In this document: positions 1-4,498 of the stretch, piece by piece
How positions within the stretch are numbered: the first letter of the stretch is position 1
Layout: each line of letters begins with the position of its first letter
Program-made: the position numbers and the translations under genes
Notes under the pieces: generated by a model
Told to the model about the DNA's origin: nothing
The model's input: the letters and a program-made list of their open reading frames with translations, nothing else
Database searches by the model: none
Assembly: GCA_023229245.1 (NCBI GenBank)
Contig: JALNZU010000070.1
Coordinates: 1 to 5,811, forward strand
Reading direction: 5' to 3'
Length of the DNA stretch: 5,811 nucleotides
From: Bacteroidales bacterium
GTDB lineage: Bacteria; Bacteroidota; Bacteroidia; Bacteroidales; F082

Positions 1-435
1 GCCACCATCACTATCGAAACGCCTCAGTTCGACTTCCCGATCATCGGCGGCTTGATTGACCATGTGATCCCCTCTCCCATGACTCGCCCTGACCCGCTGA
101 CGGGCGGGGAGCGGAACCTGTGGCGGGTGCGGCTCGGGGTTGCTCTTGTGATGCTGCTAGAGCATGACCTGAGCCTGTACTACGACCCAGCACCGATTGC
201 CCGGCTACAGCACGGCATCAGCCAAGCGGTGGCCCGGCACATCCTGAGCCATAAGACCGAGCCGCTGGGCGGCTGGCATCTCGACACGGCCATCATGGCC
301 GTGGCAGGCAAAGTAGCCAGTAAGGCTATGCGGGATGCGCGGTTCAGGCTGAAAGAGGACGCCGACGAACTGAAGGCGCTGGGGCTGGTTCTCGACGGCG
401 ACCGGATCAGGAAAAAACGGGCCGACGACGCCTAA
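1..435 (+). CDS. repC: RepC-like iteron-binding replication initiator, C-terminal part (continues from 5367-5684)
   Basis: This is the 3' part of repC. Because the ends of the window overlap, the reading frame entering at base 1 is the same frame that starts at 5367. Joined across the circle the gene encodes 250 residues, of which this part is residues 107-250. IncQ RepC proteins (RSF1010 RepC is about 283 aa) bind iterons to open the origin. Similarity to RSF1010 RepC is weak but visible near the C-terminus, where a basic helix (RDARFRLKEDADELKALGL) resembles the RSF1010 stretch ending in a helix plus ALG. This fits a winged-helix DNA-binding domain. The stop TAA (433-435) lies 3 bp before the first iteron, the usual initiator-next-to-target arrangement. 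The family call rests mainly on position after repA and beside the iterons. Confidence 0.82.
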   Translation, partial: ATITIETPQFDFPIIGGLIDHVIPSPMTRPDPLTGGERNLWRVRLGVALVMLLEHDLSLYYDPAPIARLQHGISQAVARHILSHKTEPLGGWHLDTAIMAVAGKVASKAMRDARFRLKEDADELKALGLVLDGDRIRKKRADDA

Positions 436-438
436 AGC

Positions 439-518
439 GTCGCACAGCCGCCCGATAGCGTCGCACAGCCGCCCGATAGCGTCGCACAGCCGCCCGAAAC
501 GTCGCACACCCGCCCGGA
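439..518 (+). repeat. oriV: oriV iterons, four tandem ~21-bp repeats
   Basis: Four direct repeats begin at 439, 460, 481 and 501 (spacing 21, 21 and 20 bp). The shared unit is GTCGCACAGCCGCCCG; the fourth copy has one change (CACC for CAGC) and a diverged end. Repeats of 20-22 bp directly beside repC are the hallmark of IncQ-type oriV, where RepC binds them. No further good copy is seen nearby, though the core GTCGCAC recurs in the mob promoter region. Confidence 0.9.
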
Positions 519-520
519 GT

Positions 521-550
521 AAGCAGGATATTCAGGATATTCAGATCCTG
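521..550. other. AT-rich direct repeat of oriV, candidate unwinding element
   Basis: CAGGATATT occurs twice in tandem (524-532, 533-541), followed by CAGATCCTG (542-550). The last six bases ATCCTG also form an inverted repeat with each CAGGAT. This is the only AT-leaning patch in the GC-rich origin and lies just after the iterons, where IncQ origins have an easily melted segment opened by RepC and RepA. The minus strand here also reads TATCCTGC (530-523), which matches the IncP-type nick consensus; I treat that as a secondary possibility. Confidence 0.5.
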
Positions 551-610
551 CGCGGCGCAGCCCGCGCTTGGTGCGCGGTCTGGCCTTGCCATCGCCCCCC
601 GCCTTCGGCG

Positions 611-644
611 ACCCCCTCCGGGGGTGAAGGGCCAGCGGGGAGAG
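611..644 (+). other. Candidate single-strand initiation site A (ssi-like hairpin plus tail)
   Basis: A perfect hairpin (ACCCCC, loop TCC, GGGGGT; 611-625) is followed by 3 nt and then the 16-nt tail GGGCCAGCGGGGAGAG (629-644). The same design, with an identical 16-nt tail and a different but equally sized 6-3-6 hairpin, occurs inverted at 1344-1377. IncQ plasmids carry two priming sites (ssiA, ssiB), one per strand, made of a hairpin with a conserved flank, so this is a natural candidate. A flanking pair CCCCGC (597-602)/GCGGGG (635-640) could form a competing larger stem. It could also act as a terminator for the minus-strand gene, but no T-tract is present. Confidence 0.5.
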
Positions 645-673
645 GGTGGAGGCCGGAACCCGGCCCAAACCCA

Positions 674-1141
674 TCAGGAGGCGCTTTCTGGCGCTTCTGG
701 CGCATCCCCCAAGGGCAACCCTGCCTGACCCGGCATCGGCGCGTCTGCGGCCTTCTGGGGCGCTTTGCGGGGCTTCGGGTAGCCCGCCTTGCGCATGGCC
801 TTGGTCAGCGCATCGATTGCCGACCAGGTATCCGCCGCCCACGCCTCGGACGGCTCAAAATCCCCGCCCCGGATGGTGTCGGCGACCTCTTTAATCCGAC
901 TGGCGGCAGACTTGGCGGAATACTGGCGGCTTCGTTTTTCTGCCGCCTGTCGCTCTGTTTCAATGTATGACTGTAGCTCTGTTTTTTCTTCGTCTGTCAG
1001 ATTTTCAATTAGACCGTCTGACGGCTCGTAAGAATATGCGTCAATAGACCCCATCATCTTGACGATGGAGCGGCGCTTTTCCTTGTCATACCCCCGGTAT
1101 GCGAGCACCTGAATCCGGCGGCCTTGGCGTTTAAACTGCAT
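674..1141 (-). CDS. Hypothetical protein, 155 aa, divergent from the mob operon
   Basis: I do not recognise this family. The start ATG (1141-1139) has a good Shine-Dalgarno GGAG (1153-1150, 8-nt spacing) and a near-consensus sigma70 promoter upstream, so the gene is probably real. The N-terminus is basic (FKRQGRRIQVLAYRGY, then DKEKRR). Residues about 48-95 are strongly charged and probably helical, and the last ~40 residues are rich in Ala and Pro (APEAPESAS end). No signal peptide or membrane segment is visible. The 5' half is less GC-rich than neighbouring genes. Position opposite the mob operon, across a shared operator region, matches small mob accessory or regulatory genes (such as mobC of RSF1010 or mobD/mobE of pTF-FC2), but I see no sequence match. 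A DNA-binding regulator or relaxosome accessory role is inference only. Confidence 0.7.
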   Translation of the reverse strand: MQFKRQGRRIQVLAYRGYDKEKRRSIVKMMGSIDAYSYEPSDGLIENLTDEEKTELQSYIETERQAAEKRSRQYSAKSAASRIKEVADTIRGGDFEPSEAWAADTWSAIDALTKAMRKAGYPKPRKAPQKAADAPMPGQAGLPLGDAPEAPESAS

Positions 1142-1171
1142 GGCGGTTTCTCCGTTTGACTGTGTGATTAT

Positions 1172-1200
1172 ATTCTATTCCGACAGTCGCACGCTGTCAA
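1172..1200 (-). promoter_or_regulatory. Sigma70 promoter for the minus-strand 155-aa gene
   Basis: Read on the minus strand, the -35 is TTGACA (1200-1195, perfect consensus) and the -10 is TAGAAT (1177-1172, 5 of 6 matches), with a 17-bp spacer. Transcription would start about 25-30 bases before the ATG at 1141. The spacer contains the palindrome CGACAGTCG (1181-1189), a likely operator position. Confidence 0.72.
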
Positions 1201-1240
1201 GTGTTTATTGTCGGCTTCTGTTTTAATCCGACTGTCGCAC
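1179..1240. promoter_or_regulatory. Paired operator-like repeats in the divergent promoter region
   Basis: TCCGACAGTCGCAC (1179-1192) and TCCGACTGTCGCAC (1227-1240) are direct repeats differing at one central base. Each contains the palindrome CGAC-W-GTCG (1181-1189, 1229-1237). Start-to-start distance is 48 bp. A related half copy, GCACTGTCG, lies at 1253-1261. The first copy sits between the -35 and -10 of the minus-strand promoter, where a bound protein would block transcription. The binding protein is unknown; MobC, the 155-aa protein and RepC are candidates, the last because the repeats include the iteron core GTCGCAC. Confidence 0.6.
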
Positions 1241-1274
1241 TTACATAATTTTGCACTGTCGTATTGAATGATGC

Positions 1275-1315
1275 TTGACAGTCTGCCGCGCTTACGCTAC
1301 CATAGCGGCATGGTA
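1275..1315 (+). promoter_or_regulatory. Sigma70 promoter of the mob-rep operon with palindrome over the -10
   Basis: TTGACA (1275-1280, perfect consensus) is followed by a 17-bp spacer and TACCAT (1298-1303, 4 of 6 matches to the -10). The -10 is also the left arm of a perfect inverted repeat, TACCAT/ATGGTA (1298-1303 and 1310-1315), which would place an operator across the -10 and start site. Transcription from here leaves a leader of about 270 nt before mobC that contains the second hairpin element and the candidate oriT. It probably feeds mobC, mobA-repB, mobB and possibly repA-repC. Confidence 0.68.
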
Positions 1316-1343
1316 TCAGTTCGCCCCGGCGCTTTGCCCCCCT

Positions 1344-1377
1344 CTCTCCCCGCTGGCCCATTACCGCCTTGGGCGGT
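1344..1377 (-). other. Candidate single-strand initiation site B (inverted partner of 611-644)
   Basis: Read on the minus strand, a perfect hairpin (ACCGCC, loop CAA, GGCGGT; 1377-1363) is followed by 3 nt and then GGGCCAGCGGGGAGAG (1359-1344), identical to the tail at 629-644. Stem length, loop length, spacing and tail all match element A although the stem bases differ, as expected if structure is under selection. The pair is on opposite strands, as for ssiA and ssiB of IncQ plasmids. Lying in the mob leader RNA, it could instead affect mob transcription or translation. Confidence 0.5.
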
Positions 1378-1464
1378 CGGGCCGGGAGCGCAGCGAGCGG
1401 GCCGGGTGGGTGGCTGTCCGGCGCTACGTGCTATCATGGTGGCTGCGCGGTGGCTTGGCATGGA
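1378..1464. other. Non-coding GC-rich mob leader segment
   Basis: No convincing gene is present. GGGCCGGG occurs twice (1379-1386, 1399-1406), 20 bp apart, flanking a GCGCAGCGAGC stretch. This lies between the second hairpin element and the candidate oriT and may hold accessory-protein binding sites. Confidence 0.3.
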
Positions 1465-1520
1465 GCAAGGTGTAACCTGCGCTTCGCTTGGTTAACCTTG
1501 CGGGGCTGCGCCCTCGACCC
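1465..1520 (+). other. oriT: Candidate oriT with inverted repeat
   Basis: An inverted repeat GCAAGGTGTAAC (1465-1476) / GTTAACCTTGC (1491-1501), perfect except for one bulged base, encloses a 14-nt loop. Beyond it comes CGGGGCTGCGCCCTCG (1501-1516), containing the small hairpin GGGC-TGC-GCCC. Mobilization oriTs typically have an inverted repeat close to the nick site, upstream of the mob genes, and this position just before mobC fits. The nick position is not clear. TAACCTGC (1473-1480) resembles the IncP-type consensus YATCCTGY with one central change plus possible drift, while TGCGCCCT (1507-1514) resembles the RSF1010 nick region. Confidence 0.45.
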
Positions 1521-1557
1521 CTTCGGTCGCTTCGCTCCCTGCGCGTTTCGCTTCGCT
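1480..1557 (+). repeat. Three direct copies of CGCTTCGCT before mobC
   Basis: CGCTTCGCT occurs at 1480-1488, 1528-1536 and 1549-1557. The first lies in the loop of the candidate oriT inverted repeat; the other two lie between oriT and the mobC start. They could be binding sites for MobC or the relaxase, or could simply reflect biased composition. Confidence 0.4.
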
Positions 1558-1580
1558 TCACTTGCTGGAGGGCTTCGCCC

Positions 1581-2015
1581 ATGAACACCACTGACGAATC
1601 CAAGCGCCGCCGCCGTGGGCCTGCGCCGCTCGACGCCGCGGACAAGCGCGGCCATACCGTTTCGGTGCGCCTCAACGATGCCGAGCTTGCGCGGCTGGAT
1701 TCACAGCGTGACGCGGTGCAGATGCAGCGGGGCGAGTACCTACGCGCCGCCGCCCTGCATCGCCTGCCGCCCACCATCCCGGCAGTGAACCGGGAACAGT
1801 GGGCCGAGTTGGCCCGCACAGCGGCCAACCTGAACCAGATCGCCCGGCACCTGAACGAAGGGCTGCGGGGCGACGGGGAGCGCATCGGCAAGGCGCTGGG
1901 CTTGCAGTTGAGCGCCGAGCTTGCCAACTGCCTGCGCGTGCTGATGCTCGTGCGCTGCGACCTGATAGGCGTCAAGCACGACGCCGAGGACATGGAAGAT
2001 GAAAGCGAAGGTTAG
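1581..2015 (+). CDS. mobC: MobC-like relaxosome accessory protein (ribbon-helix-helix)
   Basis: This 144-residue protein probably binds oriT and helps the relaxase nick. After a basic N-terminus (KRRRRGP, residues 8-14) comes a likely ribbon-helix-helix segment: strand TVSVRL (26-31) followed by helices to about residue 60. Residues 83-94 read NLNQIARHLNEG, the signature of bacterial mobilisation protein MobC (NxNQIA...LN), which makes the family call strong. The ATG at 1581 is chosen because GGAGGG (1567-1572) sits 8 nt upstream; an upstream TTG at 1488 would extend the frame through the oriT region with an unlikely Arg/Leu-rich leader. The stop overlaps the mobA start by 17 bp, suggesting translational coupling. 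MobC homologues can also repress their own promoter, so it is a candidate ligand for the operators at 1179-1315. Confidence 0.87.
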   Translation: MNTTDESKRRRRGPAPLDAADKRGHTVSVRLNDAELARLDSQRDAVQMQRGEYLRAAALHRLPPTIPAVNREQWAELARTAANLNQIARHLNEGLRGDGERIGKALGLQLSAELANCLRVLMLVRCDLIGVKHDAEDMEDESEG

Positions 2016-4428
2016 CCGGGGTGGCGGTTTTCGCGGTGCGCTGAACTACGTTTTTGACGTGGGCAAGGAAGCCACGCACACGAAAAACGCGGAGCGTGTC
2101 GGCGGAAACATGGCCGGGAATGACCCCCGCGAACTGTCGCGGGAGTTCTCAGCCGTGCGCCAGTTGCGCCCGGACATCGACAAGCCCGTCTGGCATTGCT
2201 CGCTGTCACTGCCCCCCGGCGAGCGCCTGAGCGCCGAGAAGTGGGAAGCCGTGGCGGCTGACTTCATGCAGCGCATGGGGTTTGACCAGACCAATACGCC
2301 GTGGGTGGCCGTGCGCCACCAGGACACGGACAAGGATCACATTCACATCGTGGCCAGCCGGGTAGGGCTGGACGGGAAAGTGTGGCTGGGCCAGTGGGAA
2401 GCCCGCCGCGCCATCGAGGCTACCCAAGAGCTTGAGCGCGCCCACGGCCTGACCCTGACGCCGGGGCTGGGCGATGCACGGGCCGAGCGCCGGAAGCTGA
2501 CCGACAAGGAGATCAACATGGCAGTGAGAACGGGCGACGAACCGCCGCGCCAGCGCCTGCAACGGCTGCTGGACGAAGCGGTGAAGGACAGGCCGACCGC
2601 GCCAGAACTGGCCGAGCGGCTACAGGCCGCAGGCGTGAGCGTCCGGGCGAACCTTGCCAGCACCGGGCGCATGAATGGCTTTTCCTTCGAGGTGGGCGGG
2701 GTGCCGTTCAAGGGCAGCGACCTGGGCAAGGGCTACACATGGGCTGGCCTACAGAAAGCAGGGGTGACATATGACGAAGCTAGAGACCGTGCGGGCCTTG
2801 AACGATTCAGGCCCGCAGTTGCAGATCGTGGAGAGCGTCAGGACGTTGCAGCAGTCCGTGAGCCTGATGCACGAGGACCTGAAGCGCCTACCGGGCGCAG
2901 TCTCGACCGAGACGGCGCAGGCCTTGGAACCGCTAGCCCGACTCAGGCAGGACGTGACGCAGGTTCTGGAAGCCTACGACAAGGTGACGGCCATCCAGCG
3001 CAAGACGCTGGACGAGCTGACGCAGCAAATGAGCGCGAGCGCGGCGCAGGCGTTCGAGCAGAAGGCCGGGAAGCTGGACGCGACCATCTCCGACCTGTCG
3101 CGCAGCCTGTCGGGGCTGAAAACGAGCCTCAGCAGCATGGAGCAGACCGCGCAGCAGGTGGCGAGCCTGCCGGGCAAGCTGGCGAGCGCACAGCAGAGCA
3201 TGACCAAGGCCGCCGACCAACTGACCGAGGCAGCGAACGAGACGCGCCCGCGCCTTTGGCGGCAGGCGCTGGGGCTGATTCTGGCCGGGGCCGTGGGCGC
3301 GATGCTGGCAGCGACTGGGCAAGTCGCTTTAAACAGGCTAGTGCCGCCAAGCGACGTGCAGCAGACGGCGGACTGGGCCAACACCGTCTGGAGCAAGGCC
3401 ACGCCCAAGGAGCGCGAGTTGCTGAAGCAGATCGTCAATCGGCCCGCGAACTAGACCCGACCGCCTACCTTGAGGCCAGCGGCTACACCGTGAAGCGCGA
3501 AGGGCGGCACCTGTCCGTCAGGGCCGGCGGCGATGAGGTGTACCGCGTCACCCGGCAGCAGGACGGGCGCTGGCTTTGGTGCGACCGCTACGGCAACGAC
3601 GGCGGGGACAATATCGACCTGGTGCGCGAGATCGAACCCGGCACCGGCTACGCCGAGGCCGTCTATCGGCTTTCAGGTGCGCCGACAGTCCGGCAGCAAC
3701 CGCGCCCGAGCGAGCCGAAGCGCCAGCCGCCGCAGCTACCGGCGCAAGGGCTGGCAGCCCGCGAGCATGGCCGCGACTACCTCAAGGGCCGGGGCATCAG
3801 CCAGGACACCATCGAGCACGCCGAAAAGGCGGGCATGGTGCGCTATGCAGACGGTGGCGTGCTGTTCGTGGGCTACGACCGTACAGGCACCGCGCAGAAC
3901 GCCACACGCCGCGCCATTGCCCCTGCCGACCCGGTGCAGAAGCGCGACCTACGCGGCAGCGACAAGAGCTATCCGCCGATCCTGCCGGGCGACCCGGAAA
4001 AGGTCTGGATCGTGGAAGGTGGCATGGATGCGCTGGCCCTGCACGACATCGCCAAGCGCAGCGGCCAGCAGCCGCCCACGGTCATCGTTTCAGGTGGGGC
4101 GAACGTGCGCAGCTTCTTGGAGAGGGCCGAAGTGCAAGCGATCCTGAAGCGGGCCGAGCGCGTCACCGTGGCCGGGGAGAATGAGAAGAACCCCGAGGCG
4201 CAGGCCAAGGCCGACGCCGGGCACCAGAAGCAGGCGCAGCGGGTGGCCGAAATCACCGGGCGCGAGGTTCGCCGATGGACTCCGAAGCCCGAGCAGGGCA
4301 AGGACTTGGCCGACATGAACGCCCGCCAGGTGGCCGAGATCGAGCGCAAGCGACAGGCCGAGATCAAGGCCGAGAGGGCACGATCACGCAAGAGCCGGGG
4401 GTATGATGGCCCCAGCTTCGGCAGATAA
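1999..4428 (+). CDS. mobA: MobA-RepB fusion: MOBP-type relaxase with C-terminal Toprim primase-like domain
   Basis: The 809-residue protein should nick oriT and lead the strand into the recipient, and may also prime plasmid replication. Residues 1-160 are the relaxase: candidate catalytic Tyr17 (ALNYVFD), a second motif near W65-H66 (HCSLSLPPGERLS), and the metal-binding histidine motif at 107-116 (HQDTDKDHIH; His107, His114, His116). These are MOBP features, unlike MobA of RSF1010 (MOBQ). Residues about 265-485 form a low-complexity Gly/Arg/Ala/Asp-rich linker encoded over mobB. From Asp486 a primase-associated region begins (GGDNIDLV, without zinc-binding cysteines), followed by a Toprim-like domain: VEGGMDAL with Glu673, VSGG, and GENE (Glu727, Glu729) where DxD is usual. 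The basic C-terminal tail may serve type IV secretion. The ATG has GAGGA 8 nt upstream. No in-frame ATG lies between codons 225 and 613, so a separate RepB would need a non-ATG start. Confidence 0.9.
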   Translation: MKAKVSRGGGFRGALNYVFDVGKEATHTKNAERVGGNMAGNDPRELSREFSAVRQLRPDIDKPVWHCSLSLPPGERLSAEKWEAVAADFMQRMGFDQTNTPWVAVRHQDTDKDHIHIVASRVGLDGKVWLGQWEARRAIEATQELERAHGLTLTPGLGDARAERRKLTDKEINMAVRTGDEPPRQRLQRLLDEAVKDRPTAPELAERLQAAGVSVRANLASTGRMNGFSFEVGGVPFKGSDLGKGYTWAGLQKAGVTYDEARDRAGLERFRPAVADRGERQDVAAVREPDARGPEAPTGRSLDRDGAGLGTASPTQAGRDAGSGSLRQGDGHPAQDAGRADAANERERGAGVRAEGREAGRDHLRPVAQPVGAENEPQQHGADRAAGGEPAGQAGERTAEHDQGRRPTDRGSERDAPAPLAAGAGADSGRGRGRDAGSDWASRFKQASAAKRRAADGGLGQHRLEQGHAQGARVAEADRQSARELDPTAYLEASGYTVKREGRHLSVRAGGDEVYRVTRQQDGRWLWCDRYGNDGGDNIDLVREIEPGTGYAEAVYRLSGAPTVRQQPRPSEPKRQPPQLPAQGLAAREHGRDYLKGRGISQDTIEHAEKAGMVRYADGGVLFVGYDRTGTAQNATRRAIAPADPVQKRDLRGSDKSYPPILPGDPEKVWIVEGGMDALALHDIAKRSGQQPPTVIVSGGANVRSFLERAEVQAILKRAERVTVAGENEKNPEAQAKADAGHQKQAQRVAEITGREVRRWTPKPEQGKDLADMNARQVAEIERKRQAEIKAERARSRKSRGYDGPSFGR
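2771..3454 (+). CDS. mobB: MobB-like mobilization protein nested within mobA
   Basis: This 227-residue protein is encoded entirely inside mobA in the +1 frame. The ATG has AGGGG (2760-2764) 6 nt upstream. Residues about 15-160 are rich in Gln, Ser, Leu and Ala with heptad-like spacing and look like a long coiled coil. Residues about 166-186 (ALGLILAGAVGAMLAATGQVA) form one clear transmembrane segment, followed by a ~40-residue charged tail. Both RSF1010 (mobB within mobA) and ColE1 (mbeB and mbeD within mbeA) have nested accessory genes, and their products stabilise the relaxosome and help connect it to the transfer machinery at the membrane. That the mobB frame reads as a normal structured protein while the mobA frame reads as low-complexity linker supports mobB as the constrained frame here. 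Orthology to RSF1010 MobB is by position and architecture. Confidence 0.85.
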   Translation: MTKLETVRALNDSGPQLQIVESVRTLQQSVSLMHEDLKRLPGAVSTETAQALEPLARLRQDVTQVLEAYDKVTAIQRKTLDELTQQMSASAAQAFEQKAGKLDATISDLSRSLSGLKTSLSSMEQTAQQVASLPGKLASAQQSMTKAADQLTEAANETRPRLWRQALGLILAGAVGAMLAATGQVALNRLVPPSDVQQTADWANTVWSKATPKERELLKQIVNRPAN

Positions 4429-4432
4429 GAGC

Positions 4433-4467
4433 GCCTGCCAGTCGGTGTGATAGACCGACCGACAGGC
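4433..4467 (+). promoter_or_regulatory. Hairpin between mobA-repB and repA
   Basis: GTCGGT (4441-4446) and ACCGAC (4454-4459) pair around a 7-nt loop. After a 3x3 internal loop, GCCTG (4433-4437) pairs with CAGGC (4463-4467). It fills much of the 70-bp gap between mobA and repA. No T-tract follows, so it is not a standard terminator; it may stabilise the rep mRNA, partly attenuate transcription or bind a regulator. Confidence 0.5.
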
Positions 4468-4487
4468 TAACCATCATCAACCTGCAC

Positions 4488-4493
4488 AGGAGG
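4488..4493 (+). promoter_or_regulatory. Consensus Shine-Dalgarno of repA
   Basis: AGGAGG, a perfect consensus, lies 5 nt before the repA ATG at 4499. It is the strongest ribosome site on the plasmid, in line with the need for a hexameric helicase in quantity, and it fixes the repA start. Confidence 0.8.
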
Positions 4494-4498
4494 CCGAT

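Noticed and set aside
52..435. Separate 127-aa gene starting at 52
   Set aside because: It is in frame with the ORF entering at base 1, which joins to the ATG at 5367 once the circle is closed; it is the C-terminal part of repC.
439..518. CRISPR array
   Set aside because: Repeats are tandem without spacers and sit beside an initiator gene; they are iterons.
205..842. Minus-strand ORFs across the iterons and origin
   Set aside because: Their repeated peptide units simply translate the iterons, and they overlap repC and oriV.
1234..1245. RSF1010-type nick TAAGTGCG on the minus strand (1244-1237)
   Set aside because: It lacks the following CCCT and the adjacent inverted repeat, and the relaxase is not MOBQ; more likely part of the operator repeat.
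1488..1580. Upstream TTG extension of mobC
   Set aside because: It adds an Arg/Leu-rich leader across the oriT region, while the ATG at 1581 has a good ribosome site and begins the normal MobC length.
1268..1584. Small plus-strand ORFs in the mob leader
   Set aside because: Low-complexity translations with no ribosome sites, overlapping promoter, hairpin and oriT signals.
3533..4184. Long alternative-frame ORFs over the mobA 3' part
   Set aside because: Arg/Ala/Ser-rich shadows of a GC-rich gene, with no ribosome site; the mobA frame carries the recognisable motifs.
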